A stretch of 64,000 bases of DNA from positions 55,902,181 through 55,966,180 of the forward strand of contig NC_058340.1 of assembly GCF_905475395.1 (NCBI RefSeq), read 5' to 3'. The notes beneath the pieces were generated by a model. It worked only from the letters and a program-made list of their open reading frames with translations, searched no databases and was not told where the DNA came from. The position numbers and the translations under genes are program-made. This document shows, piece by piece, positions 41,036 to 53,154 of the stretch. The first letter of the stretch is position 1. Each line of letters opens with the position of its first letter. The DNA comes from Chrysoperla carnea. Its lineage: Eukaryota; Arthropoda; Insecta; Neuroptera; Chrysopidae.

Positions 41036-42635
41036 TGATATATATTTAACAGCATTCAGTCAGGGGATTGGACGTAGGTACAATTTATTGAACAATTTAC
41101 ACAAATTAATTAACGACTTAACAGAATTTAGTTCTCATTAAAATTATATCCTAATGAGATCGATGATTTTTCTATATAACTGCGGGAAAAAATAGCTAAT
41201 AACTGCAGTATATTCGATCGTAATGTTCCAATGTTCTAAATTATCAAAAGATTCATTCTGTATGTACATTTCAAATAATATCCTATCATTATTTTCTACC
41301 TTCTAAACAATAAAAAAGCCGAAAGGAATACGCAGCTATTTGACTGATACAAATTTTCTATTGATAGCTGTTCGGTCTAAAATAAAAAATTTTGCAAAAT
41401 TAAATTGACACGAGACAATTTCCAAAAATTTTTATTGTTTTAATTTTATTATAATCATTTACTGTTATAAGTTATACAAAATTTATAAATACAAGTTATG
41501 TTGCTTTAACTTTTTTTAATGTCTTTATGTTAGAAATTTTTTAAATATTTTTAAAATTTTTAATAATTGAAATTAATTTTCTGTGAAAAAGAAATTGAAA
41601 GCTTTAGAGTGAAACTTTGTATACGATAAACCTACGTTTAGGTTTTTTTGCTTGCTATGATAAGAATAAGAGAGAATAAGTTTGAAAATAGATTGATTCC
41701 GGCAAATTATTTTAAAACAATTTGTGGTGTATTAAATTCCACTTCTACTATTTGAATAACAAAAAATTGTGTGGAATTTTTTGGATTACACCAGTCCCAT
41801 TTTAAAGAAAATCTAGTTCTGAACAAATTTCTGTAAAGTTCTAAAACCTTTTCCTTGTATGTTATAAGCTTTCTTTTTTGTTTTAGTGAAAATTTTTGGA
41901 CCGAATTGGTTTCATTTAAATGAAATCAATTTTAAATGAAAATAATTTTCCTTCTGCTAAGTTTTTTTCCAATACGATAAAAAAAAGTTTTAAACTTCCT
42001 CTCTTTTGTAGGCAGACATAGTTTTTTTTTAATATAGTATTAATAAGTTTTGGCTATACTACTAATAATTTAGGTACAATATTTATAATAATAATATTAA
42101 TATATATGTTATTATAATAACAATAATAATAATAATTGTAAGTGAATTATAGACCTATGAAATGTTAGCGTCAAATAATAACTATATGATTTTATGATAA
42201 TGATTATAGCACGGAAGATAACTCTTAATAATTATTATACATAAAATTAGCTCCAAATAGTAGTGCACGACATCTAAAAAATATTATCATATTGATTCTA
42301 ATGTAATATTATTTACATACAAGGTGAGTTAAAACTAACGTATCAAAATCGAACAATTCTGAACACAGTATGTTCTCTTACGTATCCTAATAACGATATT
42401 TTTAGATCTATAGAATTTTTGGAACAATTGGTTATAATTTTTAGAAGGTGCAGTTTTGTATTGAAAATTTTAAGAGAAAACACGAGAGCATTCGGATCTT
42501 ACCATCAGTTCCTTTTTTGTGATATGCAGTTACTTTAACCCTAAAAAAAAAGGAACCATGTTAAGTGGGGTATCATTGATAAGGTATTGAAAATCCTAAC
42601 TAAAAAGTGTAAAATAAAAAAGGAAATTTAAAAAT
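41036..42635. other. Gene-free spacer
   Basis: A+T-rich sequence with an imperfect ATA/AAT trinucleotide stretch at about 42085-42140. No gene or second copy of a repeat was recognised. Confidence 0.5.
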
Positions 42636-43191
42636 AACAAGTGAAAAGAAACAATTGACTGAGTTAATTGTTGAAATACCATGCATAGTCAGTGTTGATT
42701 TCTTTATCACATAACACATACAAACATGTGACACATACATAACTGATAATCAAGTATAGTACATATTATAAAATTCCCGCCTAATTGGCGCCCTCACGGG
42801 TAAACAGTGATGTTTACGAAAAAAAGTTTCAAACAAAAGTTGTTGAATTTTTGATAAGGAACATTTTTTACATTTAAACTTTTGTTCTATCTCTAACGGT
42901 TTACAAGATGGGTCCTACGGACCCCAGATCCAATTGACCTATGATGCTCATTTACGAACTTGGCCTTACTTTTTACGTCCTGAGTACGCTGTAAAAATTT
43001 CAGCTCGATATCTTTTTTAATTTTTGAGTTATCGTGTCCACAGACGGACGGACAACCGGAAATGGACTAATTAGGCGATTTTATGAACACCTATGACAAA
43101 ATTTTTTTCCTAGCATCATTATTTTTAAGCGTTACAAACTTGGGACTAAACTTAATATACTATGTATATTTCATATATGCATGGTATAAAA
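42636..43191 (+). repeat. Repeat family A, full-length copy 4
   Basis: Runs from AACAAGTGAAAAG to GGTATAAAA. Same sub-family as copies 3 and 10: GTTGATTTCTTTATCACA, ACAAACATGTGACACATACA and CGCCTAATTGGCGCCCTCAC. Confidence 0.85.
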
Positions 43192-43350
43192 AGCTCGACT
43201 GTCCAGTAGTTTATGTAGCGACTTTAACAGTCAGGACCCATTAAAATCTAAACCGGCTCCAATGTTTGCAACAAATACTATTTTAAAGTTAAAATTTCTT
43301 TTGGCAAGTTGAGCACTTTTTGGGTGAACAAAAATCATTTAACTCCTATC

Positions 43351-43700
43351 ATCGCGTATTTGTAATTGAACTCCTCCTAAACGGATAGACCGATTTTGAT
43401 TAAATTTTGTGTGCGTGTGTTCAAGTAGATTCGAGAAACGTTTAGATTCGGTCCACTACTAAACGTTTTTGAGGGTTCCGTTTTCAAATGTATTTATTTT
43501 CGCTTCCACCATATTTATCTAGAATTGTGAATTGTGTTATTTGAATTGTATTGAAGTTTTATTTATTATTATTCAGATATTGTGAATAGGTATTTATTAG
43601 AGCTGTATGCGAGCGCAGTGAGCTCCATTGCCGTAGGCTCCAACCAGACCAAAGGCCAGTTATTCCAAAGCTTTAAGTTTTCACTTCCGTCGACACACCA
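43351..43700 (+). repeat. Interspersed repeat C, copy 1
   Basis: It contains GAACTCCTCCTAAACGGATA, GACCGATTTTGATTAAATTT, TCGAGAAACGTTTAGATTCG, TTTTGAGGGTTCCGTTTTC, TATTTATTTTCGCTTCCACC, TATTCAGATATTGTGAATAG and AGTTTTCACTTCCGTCGAC. Part of it recurs reversed at 47115-47240. The style is that of a transposon end; the class is unknown. Confidence 0.5.
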
Positions 43701-44592
43701 TATGACTGACTTGATCTTTTTTTTTAAGTTATCGATCTATCATACATTTTGAATGTATTCTATTGGGAAAATCATTTTGCCGCACGACAACCTTTGCCTT
43801 AAAGTAGAATCATGAAAACAGTCTTTAACTGGAATTCAGCAGGCATTGAAACAATACTGATTAAATATATAAATGAACTGACTAATAAAAAATAGCTAAG
43901 TCTTTTAATGGTCTAGTCATTCCATAAACCACCGCTGTTTTCTTTAAGATGCTTATGACTGCCATATTGACTGCTGAAAGTCTGCCATATTGAATGAAGT
44001 CAATGAAAGTCAAAATTTTGTCCGATTATTTCGGCTCCAGCCTGTACATATAAACTGTATACACATTTTAACCTAATAATAACCTAATATTATTATTTGT
44101 TTTATATATTATGTATTTTGTATAGAGGTTATACTTATAATAAATATTATGTGTTATTGTGTTGGCTACCTTGTAAAAGAATGGGTTAGTTGTTGGGCTA
44201 CAATATAAAACCCATTATCCCTGTTGTATTCAGTCACAAATGATCGAAGGTAGGTAGAATTAAACACATTTGAACGTGGGAAATATCACATATGTACATA
44301 GTAGTTTCATCGCTTATTTAATCATACTGTAAATTATGTTTGTATGTATTACGACAATATTCAGATAGACTAGTATGATTTTTTGTCTATATTTTTACTA
44401 CGCCAAAAAATTTAAAATGCAAAATATTCCTATTTTACTAAACCACTTATAAATAATTCTATGTTAAAGTATTTCAATTTCCATATATTTTACTTACATT
44501 TTAAGAATTATACTTTAAATTACATATTTCCTACATAATACTACTTCAATAAACCTGATTCCTAAATAAGTATATCTGTAGTACACTAACTA
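43701..44592. other. Gene-free spacer
   Basis: No gene and no clear repeat structure was seen here. Confidence 0.45.
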
Positions 44593-44880
44593 ATTTTTCA
44601 CTAAAAAAGAATCATTGAAATCGGTTGGCGTGATATTGAGTTATTCGTCCTCTTGTCGTGCATAATGAATGCAATTTTAAGACTTTTATGGTTTTCTAAT
44701 GGATGGCGTTGTCAGAACTAGACCAAATTGAAATGGGACTACACGAGAAGCACCAGCTTTCAAATAGATATAGAATCATCAAAATCGGTTCACCCAGTCA
44801 AAAGTTCTGAAGTAACAAACATAAAAAAAAAATACAGTCGAATTGAGAACCTCCTTTTTTTTGGTTTGAAGTCGGTTAAA
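44593..44880 (+). repeat. Interspersed repeat ending GAAGTCGGTTAAA, copy 2
   Basis: This copy is longer than the one at 32029. It begins TTTTTCACTAAAAAAGAATC, continues GAAATCGGTTGGCGTGATAT and CGTCCTCTTGTCGTGCATAA, and has TCATCAAAATCGGTTCACCC, AAAGTTCTGAAGTAACAAAC and CAGTCGAATTGAGAACCTCC before GAAGTCGGTTAAA. Confidence 0.8.
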
Positions 44881-45468
44881 TAAGGGGATATAGTGTTAAA
44901 ATTTGCTCACCCTGTAGACTCGTAAAAGAAATTATTATTCAAAAGTAATGGTTTAAAAAAAATGTTTTATTGGAAATAGATTAAACAAAAATTAATGAAT
45001 ATTGATTTGCTATTTTTTAGTATCATAAAATTATTATAAATCATTTTTCATAATTTTATTGTCTTATTTAAGTATAAATAATGTATATAATTCAATAAAA
45101 TATGACCGTCAGATTTTGACAAATAAATTATATTATTTCTAAGATTCAATTATCAGGATAGACACATATATTAATACAATCTACTATCATTTATATAAAA
45201 ATGTCACATTATATCCTTTTATCACATGTATAGTAGAGCATATAAAGGAATAAATGAAAAATATCCCCTAATAAGAATTAAGAGTTTATCAGAAAACTTT
45301 TTATCTTTTTAAAGGAATACTTTTATCAATATTCCTCAAGTTTTATATATGATTCTTATAAGCTTTGTAACCATACCAAAATTAAAAACTTTATCAGTTT
45401 TATTATTTAATAATTTAAATAAAAAGGGGCATAAAATATAGAACCGATACTCAGTCAAAAATAAACGT
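44881..45468. other. A+T-rich gene-free spacer
   Basis: No gene, repeat copy or regulatory motif could be supported here. Confidence 0.45.
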
Positions 45469-45645
45469 AAAATTAAACAACACGGGCATTTTATATTTTG
45501 CCTAACTAGTTTTCGCAAGACTATATAAAATTAAACAACACGAGCATTTTATATTTGCCTACGACACGGACATTTCATATTATGTCTAGGGAGTTTTCGC
45601 AAGACTATTGTAAAATTAAACAACACGGGCATTTCATATTTTGAA
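45469..45645 (+). repeat. Minisatellite, three imperfect units
   Basis: AAAATTAAACAACACGGGCA starts units at about 45469, 45531 and 45612. Each is followed by TTTTATATTTTGCC or a variant, and the first two then have AGTTTTCGCAAGACTAT. The middle unit holds an extra partial copy (CGACACGGACATTTCATATT). Confidence 0.75.
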
Positions 45646-45760
45646 CATATGAAGTTAAAACAAAATTCATCATCAAAGTTGAAAATAAGGTACAAATAAT
45701 TTCAACCCTATATCTCAAATTGCTTTGGCGCTCGTACTACCTTAATAATTAAAAATGAGG
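45645..45760 (-). repeat. Repeat family B, fragment (copy 3)
   Basis: AAAATTCATCATCAAAGTTG, AAAATAAGGTACAAATAATT and GGCGCTCGTACTACCTT match one end of family B in reverse orientation. It directly follows the minisatellite. Confidence 0.65.
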
Positions 45761-46454
45761 GCTTTAGGTTAGAGTAATCTGTAATTAGTCTCCAGGTTTT
45801 TTTTACGGGATGAACAAAGATTATTTTAGGATCTTTCAAAGCTCAAAAATTTAATTTGTTATTATTGTTCTTTATAAACTTGAATATGGTCTTTAGAAGT
45901 TCTTTTTCCAAACAAATACTTATTAAAAGGCGTCTTCGAACGTCAATTTGCAAAGAAAGCGAATTCGAAAATTGTTTGACCTTTATGAGCTTCACTATTG
46001 TAGGCTTATCATGGCGTGATGAATATATATAGATATATTTTTATTTTGAAAAGAAAAAAATAGGTGAACATAATATAATATTATTATAATTCATTCATTT
46101 GATAAAAAGTAATAATGTCACTCTTAAAACAAAAAACTTTTGTATTATTAGGTATTGTAACTTTAGTTCAAATGAGGCGTGTCGTAAGATTAAAGCGTTT
46201 GTTATTACCGGTGATAATGTAGATGATGTTTGTTGATCACGTGCACATAGTTGACCCTTCACCTGTACGTACCCCCTATCCAATTGGTGGGATTCCGTCA
46301 GGTGTAATATATATCAAAAACTATAACTTTTGTACTATATTATGGAAACAAACATTATCGAAAATAATCATTATTGTACATATACAAAGTGTTTCAGAGA
46401 ACTTGCTCACCCCATCAGCATTTCGAAATCTGTGGTTGAATGAACTTAGGGTTT
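45761..46454. other. Gene-free spacer
   Basis: The short frames on both strands around 46095-46456 lack any domain or codon bias and are not called as genes. Confidence 0.45.
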
Positions 46455-46995
46455 AACAAGTGAAAACAAACAATTGACTGAGTTAATTGATGAAATACCA
46501 TGCATAAATAGTGTTGATTACTCTATTACATTGCATTATCATATAAAATTTATGTAATACGTACTATACAATTGACGCCTAATTTGCGCCCTCACGGGTA
46601 AACAGTGACGTTTACGAAAAAATGCTTCAAACAAAAGTTGTTTATTTTTTTACATGGAACATTTTTTATGTTTAAATTTTTGTTCTATCTCTAACGGTTT
46701 ACAAGATGGGTCCTACTGAGCCATAGGTCAAGACCCAATTGACCTTTGTTGCTCATTTACGAACTCGACCTCACTTTTTACGTCCTGAGTACGCTGTAGA
46801 AATTTCAGCTTGATATCTTTTTTCGTTTTTGAGTTATCGTGCCCACAGACGGACGGACAACTGGAAATGGACTAGTTAGGTGATTTTATGAACACCTATA
46901 CCCAAATTTTTTTGGTAGCATCAATATTTTTAAGCGTTACAAACTTGGGACTAAACTTAGTATACCTTACATATTACATATATACATGATATAAA
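46455..46995 (+). repeat. Repeat family A, full-length copy 5
   Basis: Runs from AACAAGTGAAAAC to GATATAAAA. It lacks part of the CATACATGTCACACATAT block seen in copy 1 and has the short variant ACAGACGGACGGACAACTGG. Confidence 0.8.
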
Positions 46996-49059
46996 AAAAA
47001 TCACTAGTTATGAGAAAACTGGCATTATTATAAACAATCAAAATGTGAATGAAAATTAATTAACATGCTATAGAGGGTAATATCAAGTATAAAAAAAGAT
47101 AGCCAGTCATGGGGACTATCGACAGAAGTGAAAACTTAACTTCGGCCTGTTTGGAGCCTTCATAGTAAATATCTATTCACTATACCTGAATAATAATTCT
47201 AGATAAATATGGTGGAAGCGCAAATAAATACAATGTTACAAGTGGACAAAAATAAATTTAATGAAGGAATGAAAGGTTTGTTAAATTATTAAAAAGTAAT
47301 TACATTCAAGAAGAAACTTTATCATTTACTCAAAATATTGTTTGGATTCCTATTGAGTCAAGTATTGACTATCTCTTTTATTCATTGGTCCTAAATCATT
47401 AACTATTGGGTTATGGAAAAAAGTGTATGCAAGAATTTGTTTATTTATTTGTAAGCACTCTGTAGAGGTAGGTACCTTTATTGTTGAATGTGTATATGTC
47501 GTTAGGTTTTTAGTTGTTTGGAATCGAACCTGTTGTAAAAGAGTAAAAAGAAAAAAACCTTCACCAATTCTGACACTATCATACTATCATAATTATTCAG
47601 GGCTGGATTTTTAAAGTTATTTTTAAGTTGTTATTTTAGGTTGTTCTAATATAAGACTCTTTAAATTTATTATAGATATAAAATATGGAATCACTCATAT
47701 GATAGTAGCAGTTACGAAATCAGAAATTGAACTTTACTTGTTGTAGGATCTTGTTCCTACATATGACGATTAATAATGGACAGGAATGAACCACTTGATT
47801 TCTTTGAAGTTATTAGCAAAATTTAAGTTAGTACGGGCGCCAAGGTAAGTTTAGTACACGGATCTAGTAATTATAGTAGGGATGTAGTATAAAGTCCTAC
47901 TTTAGACGAGGGGGGTGAATCACTCAGGGAAATTCAAATAGAACGATAATATTTCGTGTGTTTTAAATTTTAATATTTCTATATCCATGGTTTTAGATTG
48001 CCTAAAGCAATATGCCTTTTTTATTGGCTGCGGCCAATTGGATTGGATTGGATCGGTAGCCAATTCTGCGTGTGTTGTAGATTAATCCGAGCAAAAAATC
48101 TTCCTATTTAAAGTAAAATATTTTACCCTTAAGAAAAAAATGTATTTTTTTAAAATAAAATTTAGAAATTAATTACAAGTATAATATTTTTAACTAAATA
48201 CCCTTGGACTAAGGAATATACCTTTAATATTCCTATGACCGGCTAATTACCTACAGAATATATCGTAAATAATACGTAAAATAATAAAAATAAAACTTCA
48301 CTTATTTAAATTAAGATTAAGTTCACAGGTACATAATTCAATACATAAATAAGTGAAAATTTCCCCAAATAAATTTTTTACATTAATTTCATATTTAAAA
48401 AATTCTACAATACGTTGAAATTTAGTGTTGAAAATTAATCGACGTATTTTCGAGACATTCTTAAGCCTTCTTTTGAATTTAATTAGTAAACTTATAATAG
48501 TCGTAACACTAGGCTTGAAGATTGAATATTCACTAAGTTGAATAGAATATTATGAATATTATTCATAATAAGAGTAATCACGACTAGCTAATTCTTACTG
48601 ATGATGACTACTTGGTAGTCGAAATACGTATTTATAAAATACAAAAAACTGATCTAGGAAATTGGGGCAAAAATCGAATTTTATTTCGAAATATCCTAGA
48701 GTTCTCATTTATTATCTTCGATAATATTTATATGTACTCACTAGCATCCAAAGTTATACAACTCACCCCTTACTATATTACATTCATATTTTACTATATA
48801 CGAACTTATGTATCCTCCGGTACGTTTAAAAAACAATACACCCCTGTGTCACATAATAAAATAGTTAATGTATATAATAGTTAGTAATGTTCATGTAATA
48901 TTTAGATTATTTTATAGTAATGTAAGTACTAAGTATGTATTATGAATATTATTATAAAATACGTGATTCTACATTCAACTAACAACAAAAAATAATATAC
49001 ACTGTGTTTACAGAAATAAGTCGCCTATATGGTACAGTAAATCTGGCATTTTGACTCGA
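46996..49059. other. Gene-free spacer with reversed repeat C fragment
   Basis: The stretch 47115-47240 contains CGACAGAAGTGAAAACTTAA, TGAATAATAATTCTAGATAA and GGTGGAAGCGCAAATAAATA, matching repeat C (43351-43700) in reverse. No gene was found in the rest. A short frame at 49008-49059 on the minus strand is discussed with the orphan exon at 49992. Confidence 0.45.
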
Positions 49060-49991
49060 AAAAATTACAATAGTGACTCTGAGGTTATAGATCGTTAGGG
49101 GGGCATGTAAATAACTTTTAAAAAAATTAAGAGAATTTTTCGTTCCGCTGTTTTTGAGAAAATCCAAAAAAATGGGAAAAAAAAAATTTGGAATGCGTTT
49201 TTCTCGGAATCTATTGATTTAAGGGAAAAGTTTTTCAAATAAAAAATGTAGAAGACACTGTCAGCTACATTTTATGTCATTGGAGCAACGTCATACGAGT
49301 TAAATAACAAAAAGTAGGTGGCGTTAAAGTATCAAAAAAAGGGTTTTCCACGGTTTTCATTAAGAAAAAATGATTTTTTTGTAAAAGTGTAAATGAAAAA
49401 GTTGTTTGACTCAAAATTAGCTTCAACTTTTATTTAAACAATTTTTTTGTAAAACTTACCGTTTTTGAAATACAGCTTGCTAAAAAATCTGAAAGTTAAG
49501 TTTTTTAAAATTTTGAAAAGGAGTACTTGATTTCCTTTTTATTTTCTTGGTTTATTTTAAACATACATTGTTTTATTATAGCTCGGAAACGGTAAGTTTT
49601 TCATAAAAATTGTTTAAATAAAAGTTGAAGCTAATTTTGAGTCAAACAACTTTCTCATTTACACTTTTACAAAAACATCATTTTTTCTTAATGAAAATCG
49701 TGAAAAACCCTTTTTTTGATACTTTAACGCCACCTACTTTTTGTAATTTAACTCGTATGACGTTGCTCCAATGACATAAAATGTAGCTGACAATGTCTTC
49801 TACATTTTTTATTTGAAAAACTTTTCCCTTAAACCAATAGATTCCGAGAAAAACGCATTCCAAATTTTTTTCCCCCATTTTTTTGGATTTTCTCAAAAAC
49901 AGCGGAACGAAAAATTCTCTTAATTTTTTTTAAAGTTATTTACATGCCCCCCTAACGATCTATAACCTCAGAGTCACTATTGTAATTTTTT
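49060..49991. repeat. Long near-perfect inverted repeat (foldback element)
   Basis: Arms of about 405 bases (49060-49466 and 49587-49991) are near-perfect complements around a spacer of about 120 bases. The left starts AATTACAATAGTGACTCTGA and the right ends TCAGAGTCACTATTGTAATT. Only scattered differences and small indels in A or T runs separate the arms, for example GTTTTCCACGGTTTTCATTA against its partner. The open frames inside are by-products of the symmetry. It is probably a foldback DNA element, or a recent inverted duplication of one. A transcript would form a long double-stranded RNA. Confidence 0.9.
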
Positions 49992-50194
49992 CCAGGTCCG
50001 GCCTTTTTTTCGTCTATATTGACTGAATCAATAGTAGAAATATTATTATTAGTATCAATGGTTGATTGCGAAGTTACAGGGCCCGATTCAGGGGGGGGTG
50101 CAAGCTGGACAATTGCCGGAGCGACAAAAATGTGGGGCGGCAAATCCTTAAAATATGATAAACAGTTATCTCGATACTTAATACAATCAGAACA
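49992..50194 (-). pseudogene. Orphan coding-like exon next to the foldback element
   Basis: After a good minus-strand acceptor (TTTTATTTTCAG at 50195) the frame reads CSDCIKYRDNCLSYFKDLPP, then HIFVAPAIVQLAPPPESGPV, then a Ser/Thr/Asn/Asp-rich tail, and runs into the foldback arm at about 49991. It is less A+T-rich than its surroundings and has protein-like composition. On the other side of the foldback (49008-49059) the same strand stays open for 16 codons before a TAA. I found no partner exon and do not recognise the protein. It may be part of an unseen gene or of a decayed mobile element. Confidence 0.35.
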
Positions 50195-50649
50195 CTGAAA
50201 ATAAAACACTGAAAAAACTCCATTGGAATATATGTAAACGAAAATGTTGAAAAAAAATTCAATTTTTGAGTGTCAATTAATGAGTATTTAATAGGTCTTC
50301 TGTATAAATTTCAAGTTGATTCTTTGTACGGTTTACGATAAATTAATTAATAAAAACAGCCCCTTTTACATGGTGGTATATGAAGTCGTTATAAATGTTG
50401 GTTTTTTAAGTCAAAATAAGTGCTTTTAAAATAGTTATCAGTTATATAAAAAACTTTTATCAATATTCAAGTTTTAAAGCTTTAAAATCATATCAAAAGT
50501 AAGAACTGTGCATAAAAATGAAAATCTTTTTTGGTAAAAACACTAGCTTTGACTCACTTTGATAGTTAATTTCTCCTAAACCGGTCAAAAAATTGATATG
50601 ATCCTTTTATACAAAAGACGTATAAAAAAGGATGATTAATTGTAGGAAT
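50195..50649. other. Gene-free spacer
   Basis: A+T-rich; no gene or repeat copy recognised. Confidence 0.4.
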
Positions 50650-51190
50650 AGGTACAATTTCAAATCTATGGTCTCATTTTCGAAATCTGCCTTGGTTTTA
50701 TCGAAAGCTAAATAATTAAACAAAATTTTTAATTTTCGATATTTTGAAAATTACTACAGGTATCGAAAAATTTTAGTCTTACTTTTCGTCTCATATTGTC
50801 AAGTTATATCATAATTAACCATCAAAATTGAAAAAATATATTTTTTTAAATTTGTTTCCCCACTACCGTGCTCATACATCCTTAATTAGTCACGCACAGC
50901 CGGTTTTTTTTTTCAATAATTTATTAAGGTTTTAACTTTAATTTAAATAGTTTTTTTTTTAATTTCCCCCGATTAGTTTTGGATAAATCTGTGAAAACTT
51001 ATCCATCTACCGTTTTACCATAAAAGCAATGTTAAATATGCCTACTTTTGAAGTCATTTATTTATTGTAATAATCGAGCTCCCCCCTAAAATTTCAGATT
51101 TGATTCAGATTTAATCCAACTTCCTATCAAAAAATGAAGCTTTTTGACCAAAATTTCCCTGTCACTCGTAATTCCTTAAGTTATATTTAA
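50650..51190 (+). repeat. Repeat family B, copy 4
   Basis: It shows the family order GAAATCTGCCTTGG, GATATTTTGAAAATTACTAC, CCACTACCGTGCTCATACAT, CTTAATTAGTCACG, TTTAATTTAAATAGTTTTTT, CCGATTAGTTTTGGA, GCCTACTTTTGAAGTCATTT and CGTAATTCCTTAAG. Confidence 0.75.
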
Positions 51191-51670
51191 AATTGATATT
51201 TCTACGGAGTTTATTTTTGGAAACACAATGTATACTAACATATACCTTTACATGTATAGACTATAGTTAGTTATATAGATAACGTAGGTAGCGTCATATA
51301 CTGTGTGAAAATATCGAGCGTCAACATCTGTGCACCAGCACCAGGAAGGATGAGGTTCCATATTACCACCCATTATCATCAACAGCAACATCATCACCCT
51401 TAAAATATCGCCTGCTAGCTAACATACATTATAGGACTACCCCTTCTTACCTCACCTTTTGATCATGCTGATGGGGTGTATTTAAATTGGGTACTAAACT
51501 ACCTAAGCCTTAAAACAAGAACGTAAACTGTAGCAGTACTATTTTGTAATATGAATTTTGATACCATAATAAAACGCCAAAAATCATTTCTTTCCAACCG
51601 GACTGCGATTTATTTTTTTCCACTTTCTCGGTATCATAACAACGAAAACGAGCATCTAAAAGCTGTTTAA
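51191..51670. other. Gene-free spacer
   Basis: A GC-richer patch at about 51300-51420 (CAACATCTGTGCACCAGCAC) has no convincing open frame or splice context. Confidence 0.4.
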
Positions 51671-52265
51671 AACAAGGGGAAAAAACAATTGAATGAATTT
51701 ATTGTAGAAATTCCCTGTATAGAAAGTATTGAATGCTTGGATTATTATTTGATAAATTAGGAGTTTAAAAAACCAACACAATTATAGCGGCCACCAAGAA
51801 GTATTTTCTAGAATATTTTTTCGTTTTTCGACAATGTTTCGCAAGACCACCAGTTGAACCTGCATGCAGATTTCAGCTCCCTATCTTTTATGGTTTTGGA
51901 GAAAATGGACACCAAAACTTGGTCCTAATTTGCGCCCTCATAAGGGTACACAGTGATGTTAACGAAAAAATGTATCAAACAAAACTTGTTTATTTTTTTT
52001 ATAAGGAACAATTTTTATATTTAATTTCTTTCTACCTCACTTTTTACATCCTGAGCACGCTATAAAAATTCTAGCTTGATATCTCTTTTCGTTTTTGAGT
52101 TGCTGGCAAACAGGTGGATGGATGGACAGACAGACAACCGGAAATGGATTAATTAGGTAATTTTACGAACACCTATACCAAAATTTTGCCCATAGCATCA
52201 ATATTTTTAAGCGTTACAAACTTGGAACTAAACTTAGAATACCTTGATATATATTACATGTATAA
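51671..52265 (+). repeat. Repeat family A, diverged copy 6
   Basis: Starts AACAAGGGGAAAAAAC and has a variant first part (CCCTGTATAGAAAGTATTGA, TTATTTGATAAATTAGGAG) shared with the fragment at 60154. It keeps TTTGCGCCCTCATAAGGGTA, CAGACAGACAACCGGAAATG, GAACACCTATACCAAAATTT and GCGTTACAAACTTGGAACTA. An extra stretch (51770-51930) is not found in other copies. It marks a second sub-family. Confidence 0.75.
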
Positions 52266-53154
52266 CAGGGTTTAAAACGTAGAATATTACTGTAAATAAG
52301 CAAATAATGTTTATATAAATAATGCCCAGATAAATAACCCATTCTGGTGGCATGAAACTTTGGCTAGGTATTTATAATAACAATAATAATAATACTATAC
52401 AAAATCCTGTAATTCTTCTAACACCATTTTACACCAAAACTTACAAAAGCAAGACTTTTTGACATATATTATATAAATAATATAATATATTATATATATT
52501 ATTGTTTAAAAGTTTTTAAATTAAATAAAAAAAAGTTTTCATTCTATTTATTACTATTTTAGTCATTTTATACTTTTTATTTTTAATACTGACGCACGAT
52601 GGTTTCTTTCTTGCATGCAATTTTCTTGTAAAGTTTCTGATAAGTACGATGTAAGTTTTAGTAAATGAAATTAAACACTAAAAATGAGCTCTTGAATCAT
52701 TACTAAGAAAAGTCTGCCAATAAGTACAAAAATTTTCTAAATGGCACGTTCAATTGGCCCATTAATTCGACCCATCATGCAAACCGAAACGGCATATAAA
52801 TTACAACCAGATTGCTCTAACCCTAAAGATTCAAAGTTTACAGTGTTTAAATATTTCCTTTGAATCTAATCAGATAGAGCAAGACCAGATACAAATCTTT
52901 TTGATATCCGGATTAGGTTGTCAGAATCAGAGGTCTAACCCGATTCATTTTTCGGGCTAGAAACCAATCTAGAACAAAATAAATATCTCGTTTCTCTAGC
53001 TTTAGTGTTCGATGTTTTAACTTCAATGAAATATGTCGGAAATACTTATTCGATATAGATGAGGGCTATCTTCTTCGAATACTTATTCGAAATAGCCTTT
53101 ATTCGAAGGGCTATCTGATAAGTTATGGATGTAAAAATAATAATCCTTCGAATG
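52266..53154. other. Gene-free spacer
   Basis: Includes an AAT-rich simple repeat at about 52375-52400 and palindromic A+T-rich DNA at about 52465-52500. No gene was recognised. Confidence 0.45.

Noticed and set aside
40884-41141. Plus-strand open frame of 85 codons
   Set aside because: Its first half is the reversed end of a family A repeat and the rest is A+T-rich spacer.
45469-45645. CRISPR-like array
   Set aside because: The units are imperfect, spacers are not unique, and the setting is an insect chromosome, so it is a minisatellite.
49678-50262. Minus-strand open frames within and beside the inverted repeat
   Set aside because: The part before 49991 belongs to the foldback arm and occurs in mirror image in the other arm. 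Only the 49992-50194 portion is kept, as a low-confidence orphan exon.
51300-51480. Coding exon in a GC-richer patch
   Set aside because: The frame has no recognisable protein, no good splice sites and no partner exon.
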